NCBI GenBank assembly: GCA_951813535.1
Contig: OX638345.1
Coordinates: 3,402,608 to 3,466,607 of the forward strand
DNA: 64,000 nucleotides
Reading direction: 5' to 3'
Source of the DNA: an uncultured Dehalococcoidia bacterium
GTDB lineage: Bacteria > Chloroflexota > Dehalococcoidia > Lucifugimonadales > UBA3495
Part shown: positions 25,490 through 35,347 of the stretch, in pieces
Layout: every line of letters begins with the position of its first letter
Position numbering within the stretch: position 1 is the stretch's first letter
Program-made: the position numbers and the translations under genes
Notes under the pieces: generated by a model
Database searches by the model: none
The model's input: the letters and a program-made list of their open reading frames with translations, nothing else
Told to the model about the DNA's origin: nothing

Positions 25490-25864
25490 ATGGTGAGACG
25501 ATTTGAGGACGAGTCGACACAACCTAACCGGGCCTTGCAGATCTGGCAGATACTCATCGCGATGGCCGCCAACCGGCAAACTACGACCTACAACGCTCTT
25601 GCCCAAAAACTGGGGTACCAAGGAGCTGGCCAGTTCATGTCCGGTCTCCTAGACCCGGTCATGCTTTACTGCCAAGCCAACAGCCTGCCGCCACTGACCG
25701 TGTTAGTGGTCAACCAAGAAACAGGAAAGCCAGGAGCAGGCTTGGCGGACGCTCTACAGGACACAGACTAGGACCGTGAGCGTGTGTTCAATTACAGGTG
25801 GTTCCACATATTCCCGCCGACTCCGCAGGATTTTGAGGAGGTCCTTGGTAGAAGAAACGTCTGA
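25490..25864 (+). pseudogene. Conserved small protein interrupted by an in-frame stop
   Basis: ATG 25490 opens a frame with RALQIWQILIAMAANRQTTTYNALAQKLG and PPLTVLVVNQETGKPGAG, features of a widespread small family of unknown function with a winged-helix feel. A TAG at 25769-25771 ends it after 93 residues. The same frame then continues with DRERVFNYRWFHIFPPTPQDFEEV, the expected C-terminus, to a stop at 25862-25864. One nonsense change therefore truncates it by about a quarter. GAGAGGGAGAGC lies before the start. Confidence 0.65.
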
Positions 25865-26055
25865 CGACACCGGTTCCAAGGTTTACATTTGGCTACGCCC
25901 GCCCATGATCAACAGGGCCTTACAACACAACGTCAAGTACAGGCACAGTTTGGGGCCGGCTCATAACGCTAGCAGTGGATGTTCTATCGTTTTACATTGA
26001 GGTTACCGATACTAGATATGGTTCGCCCAACCTCCATTACGCAGTGCAGCGCGGT

Positions 26056-26374
26056 CACGAACCTGCGTTGCCTGCGGCGCGGAACTGGTTCCGCCCGTCC
26101 GCATGCCCCACACCTTCTACGTGAAGACCCTCTACCGCATCGCCGGCCAGGACTACTGCCGCCATCAGGGCCGCGGTGGCGGCCGGATACATCACCGAGA
26201 TCAGGGCCGGCGCCGGACCGGTGATGGTGGCGCATCGAGGAGCGCCCTCGGGCGAGTTTGGCCAGATCGACCGGGGCTGACCCGATGTATGCCATCACAT
26301 TCCACCAGCCCTGGGCGTCGCTGATCGCCCTGGGGATCAAGGCCGTGGAAACACGGTCGTGGCCGGCGCGGTAG
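26056..26374 (+). pseudogene. Decayed zinc-knuckle plus ASCH module, copy 3
   Basis: CVACGAELVPPVRMP and TFYVKTLYRIAGQDYCRH are recognisable, but the start codon is lost. Eight bases are missing after the CRH motif compared with 5689-5904, which shifts the frame. An ASCH start (MYAITFHQPWASLIALG) follows at 26285 and stops at 26372-26374 after SWPAR. Order and spacing match copy 1 at 5689-6417, so the two-gene block was duplicated and then lost here. Confidence 0.7.
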
Positions 26375-26590
26375 AATGCGATCCAGAAGGCCAGGCTGAA
26401 GGTACGGTCCCTGGGGACCATCTCACGCGAGCTAGGCATATCCGGCGTAACCCTGCGCAAGTTACTGACCGTCCTGGACTCCATGCTCAAGCACGGCAGG
26501 ACCTGGAACCATCCCGCCACCCAGTCCGTCACCAGTTCCCATCGACTTTCAATACGGTTGCTTGACACACTCACGACCGGACAGGGGTAA
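26375..26590 (+). pseudogene. Helix-turn-helix remnant
   Basis: Directly after the ASCH remnant, and in the same frame, are 71 codons reading KARLKVRSLGTISRELGISG and VTLRKLLTVLDSMLKHG. This resembles the HTH tail of a recombinase or transposase regulator. It has no start codon, so it is a fragment joined by deletion or insertion. Confidence 0.4.
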
Positions 26591-26738
26591 CAGACAGCAC
26601 ATAGCTGACGAACCATTCTGGGACGTCTGGTCACGACCTGAACGGTTTGACTGGCATTGTGGCTCGCCTTATCATCTTGGACGCCGGCTTGGGTCGGGCC
26701 AGTAGAGCCCTACACCTCGGCGTTTGAGGATTGCGTTC

Positions 26739-28847
26739 ATGATCGGTCAGGGTCTCGACATCGCGCTGGACAGTTCGCAGTTGGAATTCTGTCAGTCTGG
26801 TGCGCAAAATATACGGCTGCTCGCGCCCGCGGGCTGCGGCAAGACAGCCTCGCTTTTGCACCGCTGCCGAGAGCTGATCCAGCGATCAGACCGGAAACCC
26901 AGATTTTTGATCGTTACCTTCACCAAGACCGCAGCGGCGGAGCTCAAGGATCGGGTCGAACACGATGCGTACTTTGAACCCGTGAGAGGGCAGGCCAATA
27001 TCACGACCCTCAACGCTTGGGGCTGGAACAGGATCAGGAACCTCAGCCGTATCAACAATCCGAGGTTGCTGACTTCCGCCAACGATTCGTTCTTCGCGAT
27101 GAAGAACCAACTCCATCCCGTGTGGTCCGGCAACGAGCACCTCGAACCGATTGTTACCAAACCGGGTAACGCGCCGAGAACCCTGATGACCGTGATGGAC
27201 AACTTGAAGTCAATGGGGTTCGTCCACACTCGCGACGTTAACCGCCCACTGTACCAACAGCACCTTGACGCGTTGACCCAACAAGGATTGGGTTGGAGGA
27301 TCGATGAACAGTTCGAGCTGCTGACTGATCTCGGCGTCCTCGACCGCCCCAAACGGGGTGACACGGATGGGCCATCGACCAGTCGTCGCGACTTTTACGA
27401 TCGGTTTTTCATATTCTGGAGGAACGGCACGGCACGGCTCCTGGAAGAATCGACGTTCACATTCGAGGACCAAAAATATTGGAATTATTTGGATATTGCG
27501 GGCGACTCTGCAGACGGCAAAACCCCGACCCCACTTGCCGGAGCAGTTCGCTACGACCACATCATGGTGGATGAGTTCCAGGACATCAATCCATTGGACA
27601 TGGCGTTGCTCAGGACGATTACGGAAAGGCACCGGGCGACGCTAACTATCGTCGGCGACGATGACCAGGCCATCTTCGAATGGCGCGGAGCGACCCCTGA
27701 GTACATCCTGAACCCCGAGCAGTATTTGGGCGCGTCATTTCATGACTATCACCTTCAGGTCAACTACCGCTCTCCCAGGAACATCGTCGAGCATTCCCAG
27801 CGCCTGATCAGCAACAACAAAAACCGCGTCAGCAAACGCGTTGAAGCTGTGGAAGGAGCGGATATCGCTGAGATTGAAGTTAGGAGAACCGACAGCATCA
27901 GCGAACGGCTGGCCTTGGTGACCGACCTGGTGCGGAACACGGAATACCCGGGCAAAGTAGCCGTGATCAGTCGTCTTCGCCGTCAACTGATTCCGTACCA
28001 GATCTATTTTGCATCCGACGGGGCGCCCTTCAATACAGCGGTGGATCTCGATGTTTTCAACAGCAACGCCTTCGACAGCCTAGTCGCCTTGCTTGAAGTG
28101 TGGGAACGACGTCAGGACCGCCGCAGAGTCGGTCAGACCGTTGAGGACGCTGTCGCGATTTGCGACATCATCCGGCGTCGCCCCCTGAGCAAGAGAAACA
28201 GGGACGATTTAACCCGCCACCTACGGAGTTCGAACCCCAGGACCGTTGCCGACGCGGTCGCCACACTGAAAGATTACGACGGGCCGAAGCTGAGTGGCAA
28301 AACTCATTTGCAACTTCACGAGGTCGCCCACGATCTCCTGAGTGCGTCCAGAGTCGACGGCGCGTTGAGATCTATCAGCGAGGGCTTTGACGGTCTCCAG
28401 TTCGACCGAGAAAGGGCGGCGGACGATGTGTTTTACACCGCTCCTCCTCTCGATCAGCTTGCCGACATCTGCGAGAACGAGGGGTTCAGCGCGGCCGATC
28501 TGATCGATCGGATCGATGCCGTGAAAGTACAGGTGCAGGAATACAGGGACTTTGATGGCGACGGGGATGATGACGACGCAAGTACCATCCTGGAGAGGCC
28601 ATTGCATCTGATGACCGCCACCCGGGCGAAGGGGAAGGAGTTCGACACCGTCATTCTGCTCGACACCGTACAAGGGATTTGGCCTCACCAACGGACCAAG
28701 GACGAGCGTGAAATGGAGGTGGAAAGGCGGTTGTTTTACGTGGCGTTCACTCGCGCCCGACGGCAGGTCGTCATGCTCATGAGCAGTGAGGCCGGGTTCA
28801 TCAGTCCTTTCGTGGAGGAATTGGAATTGCCGGTATCCGCAAGCTAG
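26739..28847 (+). CDS. UvrD/PcrA-type superfamily 1 helicase
   Basis: The protein has about 702 residues. Visible SF1A motifs are the P-loop LLAPAGCGKTASLL, FTKTAAAELKDRV (Ia), MVDEFQDINPLDMALL (Walker B), IVGDDDQAIFEWRGA (III), NYRSPRNIVEHS (IV), TATRAKGKEFDTVILLD (V) and VAFTRARRQVVML (VI). A 3'-5' DNA helicase is expected. Stand-alone UvrD helicases near mobile DNA often belong to defence or repair systems such as the GajB type, but no nuclease partner is adjacent. ATG 26739 is chosen over a TTG at 26724; neither has a strong ribosome-binding site. Confidence 0.9.
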   Translation: MIGQGLDIALDSSQLEFCQSGAQNIRLLAPAGCGKTASLLHRCRELIQRSDRKPRFLIVTFTKTAAAELKDRVEHDAYFEPVRGQANITTLNAWGWNRIRNLSRINNPRLLTSANDSFFAMKNQLHPVWSGNEHLEPIVTKPGNAPRTLMTVMDNLKSMGFVHTRDVNRPLYQQHLDALTQQGLGWRIDEQFELLTDLGVLDRPKRGDTDGPSTSRRDFYDRFFIFWRNGTARLLEESTFTFEDQKYWNYLDIAGDSADGKTPTPLAGAVRYDHIMVDEFQDINPLDMALLRTITERHRATLTIVGDDDQAIFEWRGATPEYILNPEQYLGASFHDYHLQVNYRSPRNIVEHSQRLISNNKNRVSKRVEAVEGADIAEIEVRRTDSISERLALVTDLVRNTEYPGKVAVISRLRRQLIPYQIYFASDGAPFNTAVDLDVFNSNAFDSLVALLEVWERRQDRRRVGQTVEDAVAICDIIRRRPLSKRNRDDLTRHLRSSNPRTVADAVATLKDYDGPKLSGKTHLQLHEVAHDLLSASRVDGALRSISEGFDGLQFDRERAADDVFYTAPPLDQLADICENEGFSAADLIDRIDAVKVQVQEYRDFDGDGDDDDASTILERPLHLMTATRAKGKEFDTVILLDTVQGIWPHQRTKDEREMEVERRLFYVAFTRARRQVVMLMSSEAGFISPFVEELELPVSAS

Positions 28848-28856
28848 GGCATGTTC

Positions 28857-29269
28857 GGGTCGATTCCGGTAAGGGGGGAGGATCGTGCGCTAAGGGGAAT
28901 GGCGTCGGTTGAGTGTGCGATAGACGGTTGGTCTTGAGACGGAGAAGAGCTCAGCTGGGTCGCTCATGGAATACTCGCCGGTGGCATGCATGGGGCAGAG
29001 TTCCCGCTGCTTGCCACGCAATTTTCCCTTGGCGCGAGCGATGCCCGTGCCCTCGTGGGTGCGCATACGGATGAGATCGGCCCCGAACCCGGCGAAGGTG
29101 GCGAGGATATTGAAGAACATCTTGCCCATGGGATCGTCCGGGTCGTAGAGCGTCCCCCTTACGGACAGCGCCGCTCCTGCCGGGATGAACGGATAACGGA
29201 GAGATGAAACATGCCGAACCGGTGCCTTTCCCATTAGCGTACTATCCTGCCCCCTGCCGGAATCGACAC
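28857..29269. mobile_element. Tn3-family deletion derivative (0.4 kb)
   Basis: Terminal inverted repeats of about 38 bp (left GGGTCGATTCCGGTAAGG... at 28857-28894; right at 29232-29269, ending CCGGAATCGACAC) enclose a resolvase fragment, the upstream region of tnpA and the first few tnpA codons. No flanking 5-bp duplication is visible. A related remnant with the same tnpA leader and right end lies at 43198-43635. Confidence 0.75.
28890..29158 (-). pseudogene. Serine recombinase (Tn3 resolvase) C-terminal fragment
   Basis: The frame reads LYDPDDPMGKMFFNILATFAGF, then ADLIRMRTHEGTGIARAKGK and an HTH ending VSRPTVYRTLNRR. These are the E helix and DNA-binding end of a resolvase. The catalytic Ser domain is missing, because the frame runs into the tnpA leader at about 29158. 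Confidence 0.8.
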
Positions 29270-29595
29270 GGAGTGGTCAAAAGGCTGATCAATCCAGCCC
29301 CACAGCAACGTTAATCGCCGCCCTGCAAGCCGACAAACCAATCGGCTGAAACAAAAAACCGCGACCTTCGCCTGGACATCGGCCGATCCACTTTGGGGGT
29401 CCACCCGGGCAAGGGCCGGGTGGCGCTGGCGCATCGAGAATTGCATAATGCGATCATCTGCACCGCCAGGTTCGGTCCCACCGGCCAGGACCGCGAATGA
29501 TGTGGCGCCGCCACGGCCTGACGTTGAGGACAACCGGAGGGCCGCCGTGCCATGGAAATCGGTTCGGGCGCGACCGGTGGCTTGGGGAGTGTGCC

Positions 29596-31527
29596 GTGAC
29601 GCGACAATTATTGTGGACCGGGCTGAGGTGTTTTGCCTGCGTCTTCCTGTGGGCATCATTTGCCTGCAACGGTGGGTCTGACCCCGAACCTGCGCGGAGC
29701 GAAACGGACCTTGCAGTCGTCATGGTCGCCGGGACAGTGACTCCTGCGCCAGCGTCGCCCATTGCCGTCGAGCCAACTCCCGAACCCAAAGCCAACGCGA
29801 CCCCAGTCCCATCTTCGCCGATGCCTGCGGGAAAACCCGCCCCAACGCAGGCGCTGACCGCCACTCCGTTGCCCGCTGCCACTTCGCCGCCGTCCACTCC
29901 GATCCCGACGCGCGCCGCTATTTTGGCATGGGGCAACGGGTCGCCTGACCGGCCATCGACCTGCGCTCCTTCCGCCAAACTTACTTTTGAAAACCGGCCA
30001 CCTCAGGGCGGTACGCTGGTGCGGTTGTACGCCGATCCTCCCACTCTGGATCCTCATCTCTCGGACGACCTGACCTCAAAGCTGATCGTCCAGGAAATAT
30101 TCGGTGGTTTGGTCACACTGAGCCTGGACCATCAACCCGTGCTGGACCTCGCCGCAGGCTGCCGCGTAAACCATGACGGAACGGTATACACCTTCATCCT
30201 GCGCGACAACGCCAGATTCCAGGACGGCAAACCCGTCACCGCCCACGACGTGAAATGGTCCATAGAACGCGCCGCCGACCCGACGACGCGGTCCCCGACC
30301 GCCTACGATTCGCTGGGTGACATCGTGGGCGTCGGCGACAAACTGGAGGGTTACGCCGACGAGGTGCAGGGAGTCCGCGTGATTGACGCCCGCACCGTGG
30401 AGTTCGAAATCCACGCTCCAGACTCCGCGTTCCTTGCCCGACTGACCTCGGAGGCCGCCTTCGTACTCGACCAGGACCAAATCAACGACGACGGTACCTG
30501 GTTGACGAGTCCCAACGGCACCGGACCGTTCCGACTGGGAGACTACCAGGCCGGCCGACTCATCGTCCTGGAACCCAACCCGTTGTATCACCTGGGCCCG
30601 CCTCACCTTGACGGCATCCGCATGATCCTAGACGGGCAGGACGCTATGTCCATGTATGAGGACGATGTGATCCACATGACCGGGGTGGGCATTCAAGACC
30701 TGCCCTTGATCCTGGATCCCGACCATCCCCTCCATGGAGAATTGCACCGTTCTCCCCCGGACTTCGACGTCTTCTACATCGGACTCAACGTGGCGGAGCC
30801 GCCCTTTGACGACCCCAGAGTGCGCCAAGCGTTGAACTACGCCATCGACCTGCAGAGCATAGCCGACAACGTTCTGGGCGGGAGGGTATCGCCAGCACGA
30901 GGCGTGATACCCCCGGGCTTTCCGTCCCACAACGAAAACCTGCGTGTTTACGAACACAAACCCGACTTGGCGCGGGAACTGTTACATGGTTCAACCTATG
31001 GAGAGGCGTTGGCATCACGCGCGTTCCCCGATGTCACGTTGACTATCTCCGGCAGCACGGGCGCCCCCGTACCTGCTTATCTGCAAGCGATATTGGAGCA
31101 GTGGCGACAGGAACTGAACATTGAAGTCAGTGTGCGACAGATCGAATGGGCCGACTTCATTCGGGGCGTAGGTCAAAGAAAGTACGAGATGTTCAGCTTG
31201 GGTTGGATAGCCTATTACCCTGATCCGGCGGTCTTTCTACGGCAACTGTTCCATTCCAACAGCAGCGGCAACAATACGGGCTACAGTAATCCAGAGGTTG
31301 ACCGGCTCCTGCACGAGGCTAGGCTAGAGCGGGATCGCGAGCGCCGTTTTCGGATTTACAACCGGGCCGAGCAGATGGTTCTGGATGACGCGCCCTGGGT
31401 CTGGACCTGGTTCAGCGGCGAGGGTTACGTGCTTATACAACCCGACGTTTCGGGCTATATATTGACGCAGATGCCGGTTCCCAAGCACCGCTACGTCTAT
31501 TTCGCTCGATCTACCAATGCACGCTGA
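29596..31527 (+). CDS. Peptide/oligopeptide ABC transporter substrate-binding lipoprotein (SBP family 5)
   Basis: GTG 29596 follows GGGGAG at a good distance. The 643-residue product starts with a lipoprotein signal (VFLWASFAC, Cys about 31), then a Pro/Thr/Ala-rich linker to about residue 125. Family-5 features follow: GGTLVRLYADPPTLDPHLS, YTFILRDNARFQDGKPVTAHDVKWSIER, TGPFRLGDY and RVRQALNYAIDLQSIADNVL. It would bind peptides or similar solutes outside the membrane. No permease or ATPase genes are adjacent, so it is an orphan. The linker style is typical of Chloroflexota. Confidence 0.92.
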   Translation: MTRQLLWTGLRCFACVFLWASFACNGGSDPEPARSETDLAVVMVAGTVTPAPASPIAVEPTPEPKANATPVPSSPMPAGKPAPTQALTATPLPAATSPPSTPIPTRAAILAWGNGSPDRPSTCAPSAKLTFENRPPQGGTLVRLYADPPTLDPHLSDDLTSKLIVQEIFGGLVTLSLDHQPVLDLAAGCRVNHDGTVYTFILRDNARFQDGKPVTAHDVKWSIERAADPTTRSPTAYDSLGDIVGVGDKLEGYADEVQGVRVIDARTVEFEIHAPDSAFLARLTSEAAFVLDQDQINDDGTWLTSPNGTGPFRLGDYQAGRLIVLEPNPLYHLGPPHLDGIRMILDGQDAMSMYEDDVIHMTGVGIQDLPLILDPDHPLHGELHRSPPDFDVFYIGLNVAEPPFDDPRVRQALNYAIDLQSIADNVLGGRVSPARGVIPPGFPSHNENLRVYEHKPDLARELLHGSTYGEALASRAFPDVTLTISGSTGAPVPAYLQAILEQWRQELNIEVSVRQIEWADFIRGVGQRKYEMFSLGWIAYYPDPAVFLRQLFHSNSSGNNTGYSNPEVDRLLHEARLERDRERRFRIYNRAEQMVLDDAPWVWTWFSGEGYVLIQPDVSGYILTQMPVPKHRYVYFARSTNAR

Positions 31528-31948
31528 ATAGGCACTATTGATACCCCATCTGGTTCGCCCAACGTCCATTCCTTACTTCCGCGAGCATTCCGCCGCGTGT
31601 TGGCTACGAGCGCGCTCGGGCCAAGCACGCCGTTCATGCAAACCCGCAATCGCGTTTCGATGATGGGTTGCCGCACATAGAACGGGTCTCGGACCGCCCA
31701 GCAAACCGGAGCAAGTCGAACAAAGAGGTTGGCGTTGAAGTGGAGGCCGACGTGGACAGGGCGATTCTCGTCCCAATCTGCACTGTGGTCGGACCTTCCG
31801 GCGCGGTTTGGGTTCAGACCGGCGGTTGGCTTCCGTAACCCCAGGACCGCCAATAAATCGGTACCACCCGGCGTTTCGCCGACGAGTTGCCCATCAGGCA
31901 CCCCGTGCGTACAATATGTGCTGTACACGGTTTCCGGAGGTGCAGCGG
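31528..31948. other. Intergenic gap before vapBC
   Basis: This 421-bp gap has no convincing gene. Near its end, GTAC repeats spaced 10 bp apart (about 31908-31926) could be a VapB operator. The phrase GGTTCGCCCAAC also occurs at about 26022, hinting at a shared relic sequence. Confidence 0.35.
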
Positions 31949-32197
31949 ATGCCCAGGCTGGACATACGCCTCGACCATGACCATCGGGCCCGGCTGAACG
32001 CCGTGGCCAAAGACGCCGGATTGTCCGTCTCGGCAGCCGTGCGTCACATGATCGACCAGGCCTATGAGGACGTGCTCCGGAAGGAGCGCCAGAGCGCCTT
32101 CCAGCGGTTGACCTCGCTGCAGGTGGAAACGCCGGCGGATCCGGATGAGCTGTCCCGGGAGCTGGAGGAAGCCCATGCCCCCGGCGACCTTTATTGA
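31949..32197 (+). CDS. vapB: VapB-type ribbon-helix-helix antitoxin
   Basis: The 82 residues open with a ribbon-helix-helix (RLDIRLDHDHRARLNAVAKD and GLSVSAAVRHMIDQAYEDV), followed by an acidic tail suited to bind a PIN toxin. TCCGGAGGTGCAGCGG precedes ATG 31949. It overlaps the toxin gene by 23 bp, the usual coupled arrangement, and should neutralise VapC and repress its own promoter. Confidence 0.82.
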   Translation: MPRLDIRLDHDHRARLNAVAKDAGLSVSAAVRHMIDQAYEDVLRKERQSAFQRLTSLQVETPADPDELSRELEEAHAPGDLY

Positions 32198-32612
32198 CGC
32201 CAACGTCCCGATCTATGCGGCCGGCCGGGATCATCCCTACCGTGAGCCCTGCATTCGGGTCCTGGCCGCCGTAAACGAAAACCCCGACGGGTTCGTCACC
32301 GACGCCGAGGTGTTCCAGGAGATCATGCACCACTATCGCCGGACGCAGCGGTGGGACGCGGGACATATGGTGGTGGAAAGCTTTGCCACCATGATGCGCG
32401 GCCGGGTGTCTCCGGTGGCCATCGACGACGTCCTGGCGGCGGGAGGGCTGGCCAATGAGCACCAGGGCCTTAGCACGCGGGATCTCTTGCACCTGGCCGT
32501 GATGCGCCGCCTGGGCGTGACCCGCGTCGTTACGGCCGACGCCGACTTCGACAGGGCGCCCGACATCATCAGGGTCGACCCGGCCGATTTCGGAGAGCGG
32601 GAACTGGCTTGA
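32175..32612 (+). CDS. vapC: VapC-type PIN-domain ribonuclease toxin
   Basis: This 145-residue PIN domain has its acidic residues in TFIDANVPIYAAG (Asp8), VTDAEVFQEIMHHY (Glu), STRDLLHLAVMRRLG (Asp) and VVTADADFDRAPDI (Asp). PIN toxins cut RNA, often tRNA or rRNA. CTGGAGGAAGCCC precedes ATG 32175. It is translationally coupled to the antitoxin. Confidence 0.87.
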   Translation: MPPATFIDANVPIYAAGRDHPYREPCIRVLAAVNENPDGFVTDAEVFQEIMHHYRRTQRWDAGHMVVESFATMMRGRVSPVAIDDVLAAGGLANEHQGLSTRDLLHLAVMRRLGVTRVVTADADFDRAPDIIRVDPADFGERELA

Positions 32613-32623
32613 GGAGTCGCGCC

Positions 32624-33073
32624 ATGCCCTACGCGGCCCAGACTAAGGTATCCATCGCACAGAGCAAGACCGACATCGAGGCGCTACTGGCCAGATACGG
32701 CGCCACCGGCTTCGGCTACGCCACGGAAGGGGACCGGGCGATGGTAGCGTTCAATATGGAGGGACGCCGGGTGCAGCTCATGCTGGCGATGCCGTCAATC
32801 GACGATTTCGCCGTGACGCGGGGCAACTCCAGGAGGACCGCGGCCGCTCAGGCGTCGGCGTGGGAGCAGGCCTGCCGCAGCCGGTGGCGCGCGCTGCTGC
32901 TGATCATCAAGGCCAAGCTGGAGGCGGTGGAGGCGGGGATCACCACGCTGGAGACCGAGTTCCTGGCCAACATCGTCTTGTCCAACGGCGTGACGGTGGG
33001 GCAGCTGATGACCCCGCAGATCGAGGAGCATTACCAGACGGGCAAGATGCCGGCGTTGCTGCCGGGCAGTTGA
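32624..33073 (+). CDS. Conserved protein of unknown function, common on mobile elements
   Basis: GAGGAG spaced before ATG 32624 fixes the start; a TTG at 32609 is less likely. The 149 residues include IEALLARYGATGFGYATEGD, a strand pair RAMVAFNMEGRRVQLMLAMP, AWEQACRSRWRALLLIIKAKL and NIVLSNGVTVGQLMTPQIEE. The pattern is familiar from phage and integrative-element genes, but no function is known. It follows the toxin gene by 11 bp. Confidence 0.65.
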   Translation: MPYAAQTKVSIAQSKTDIEALLARYGATGFGYATEGDRAMVAFNMEGRRVQLMLAMPSIDDFAVTRGNSRRTAAAQASAWEQACRSRWRALLLIIKAKLEAVEAGITTLETEFLANIVLSNGVTVGQLMTPQIEEHYQTGKMPALLPGS

Positions 33074-33167
33074 GGGGCTGCTGATGCGAAGATGGTACTG
33101 GCGAGCGGGGGCAACCGCGGCGGATTTGGGCCGCGTGTCCGGCGTTGATTTGCGATAAGGACGAGAA

Positions 33168-35045
33168 GTGGACGAACAGGATATCAACCAGCGCATCCTG
33201 GAATCTTACCAAGACCGGGTCTCAAGGGATCTGTCCCGGGTGGGTATCGGAGAAGAGCGTGCTGTCTATCTTGCCGACCACAGTAACGTCGTGCGGGATT
33301 TGGCCGACTGCCCTCCAGACGACTGGGCTCTCGTGCGGGCTGCCAGGCATCACATCGCCGGTTCCGAGGACTTGAACCTGACCTACAACAGCAGGCTGGG
33401 CCGGGAGATCCTCGCCAGCTTTGAGCAAGAAACCCAATACCACCTGCTCGACCTTGTCCAGGAGACCCGGAGCGATCGTCCCGTCCTCCAGCCGGACCCT
33501 CAGGAACAATTTCCCGATCATCGGTTGACGGCCCGAGAAGCAACCTATTACCACAGTCGCGCCGCGTTGGCCCTGTTGGTGAGCAGAGACGACCCGAATC
33601 GGGCCATTGCACTGCTTGAAGAGCTCCGTTCAATCCTCGACCCTCGCATCCACTTTCTGCTTCCCGGGAGTAACCGCAGCCTGTGGGCCCATCAGGAATT
33701 GGGTCGATTACCAACTCTCTATGAAAGGGTCGAACGGTTCGAGGACGCGCTTAATGTTACGCCCATCTCTTTTAACCACGTTGGCAGCGAAACTCCAACC
33801 TGCGACGTCGCGTGTCGCCGGTTGGATGGCTGGCTGAACCAACTCTCCCGATCCGGGGGCGTGTCCGCGGTGGAACGCTGCCTGGACATTATCTATGGTT
33901 GGCTCGACGGGGCCGGTGCTGTTGACGAAGAGGAGCGGGACCATGTTGGAGAATGCTCCACTGCGACGCGTCAGTTCTGGGCCTGGTACTACGGCAACGC
34001 ACTGGGCCGCCTGTTGGTCGCGCGACCTTCGCTACGGGCGTCATTGCTTGACGAGATCGAGGCCGGAGAATGGGACAACTGTTGGCATGTGGCCGGCGTC
34101 CTGTTTGAGACCGTCCCCCATTCGTGGGACGAATACCGCACCCGGGCTTTGAAGTTCTACAATTCCTCCGATATCGAATATCCCCGGCAGGGCCCAAGAC
34201 CCTGGAATGCAGCTCAACCGCCGCACCTGAGCGCCCAGAGCGACCTCTATTGGGCGATGCGCATCGGTTTCGCCGACGCTCACGCCGTGAATGCCGAGGA
34301 CCGGAAAGGGTCCCTGGACGGTATCACTGACGCTCTGGAACGGATTGAAACGATCACATCCGGTACGGCTCGTCATGTATTGCGCGCAGAGCGCAACATC
34401 GACAACCTGATGGATGCCGTGAATGATCGTGTGATGCCCAATCACGAATACTGGTATGGGCTGTTGCAGGAGGAATTGCCCGATTTCATCAGCAGACTGC
34501 CCCGGCCCACTGTAGACCATCTCATTGATGCTTACCGGCACAGATCCGCGATGGAGTGGGACTACTGCAAAGTTTCTCTCTGTAAATCCGTAGAGTCGCT
34601 GTTCGTCCGTATACTCGTGCCGGGAATCCAGGCGCTTCCCGAGTCAACCAACCTGACGATAGCCCTGCCCAGGGGAAAGCGGACGCCCCGGAAGCGTTCC
34701 TCCGAGCAATGGCACAACATTCCCATGTCCGGGTGGGTCCAGGTTCTCAGGACGGCCACGGACGGAGGCATAAACGCTCCGCTCCGAGAATTCCTGCCCC
34801 ACGCCTTCCCCGATATCGATTTGGACTCCGCGATCAACCTGCACGCCGCGCTGGAGAACATCGCGCAGCTGAGGGGCGGAGCGGCCCACGACTCGAACAC
34901 TGCAGACGGTCGCAAGGTCAGGGACGCCGAGGAACTCTGGGAGCTCGTGATGGGTGGAGGCAGCGCGGGTTTTCTGGCCCAATTCTGTTCCGCCCTGGGA
35001 TTGGCCAAAGACGGTCGAGCGACCAGAAATGCCGATGGCGCCTGA
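33168..35045 (+). CDS. Large helical protein with C-terminal HEPN-like RX4H motif
   Basis: GTG 33168 follows AAGGACGAGAA. The 625 residues are almost wholly helical, without a P-loop or nuclease core in the first 450. Near the end, an LENIAQLRGGAAHDSNTADG segment has Arg and His in RX4H spacing inside a helix-turn-helix pair, as in Abi/Apea-type HEPN RNases. The preceding LCKSVESLFVRILVPGIQAL fits the first HEPN helix. If this is correct, the protein is an RNA-cutting abortive-infection effector with a large sensor region. It is a single gene with about 95 bp upstream and no obvious partner. Confidence 0.55.
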   Translation: MDEQDINQRILESYQDRVSRDLSRVGIGEERAVYLADHSNVVRDLADCPPDDWALVRAARHHIAGSEDLNLTYNSRLGREILASFEQETQYHLLDLVQETRSDRPVLQPDPQEQFPDHRLTAREATYYHSRAALALLVSRDDPNRAIALLEELRSILDPRIHFLLPGSNRSLWAHQELGRLPTLYERVERFEDALNVTPISFNHVGSETPTCDVACRRLDGWLNQLSRSGGVSAVERCLDIIYGWLDGAGAVDEEERDHVGECSTATRQFWAWYYGNALGRLLVARPSLRASLLDEIEAGEWDNCWHVAGVLFETVPHSWDEYRTRALKFYNSSDIEYPRQGPRPWNAAQPPHLSAQSDLYWAMRIGFADAHAVNAEDRKGSLDGITDALERIETITSGTARHVLRAERNIDNLMDAVNDRVMPNHEYWYGLLQEELPDFISRLPRPTVDHLIDAYRHRSAMEWDYCKVSLCKSVESLFVRILVPGIQALPESTNLTIALPRGKRTPRKRSSEQWHNIPMSGWVQVLRTATDGGINAPLREFLPHAFPDIDLDSAINLHAALENIAQLRGGAAHDSNTADGRKVRDAEELWELVMGGGSAGFLAQFCSALGLAKDGRATRNADGA

Positions 35046-35347
35046 TAGCAGGGTCAGCACCGTAACGATTCGTCCCGGCCAGACCAGGCGGGGAAGGGGA
35101 TGTGCTCACATAGACGCAGGCGTTGGGATGGAAGAAGGGCTCGCGACGTGGGTAGGATGCCCTCTATGCTAATGCTTTTGTCGCTTCGATGATGGACGGC
35201 CAGTTCTACAATCGGCTGCCTAAAGGTGCGCTCCGACGTCAATCAATGTGGTATCAATCCCGGAGGAGCGTGTCGCGACAATCACCGTGAGAGAGTCTGG
35301 CAATGACGCGTGAGAGCGCGCACCTGGCCAATCTGTTGCTGTTGGCT
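35046..35347. other. Intergenic gap between convergent genes
   Basis: This gap of about 300 bp lies after the HEPN-like gene and before the end of the leftward protease gene. Small frames are shadows, and no strong terminator hairpin with a T-run was seen. Confidence 0.4.
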
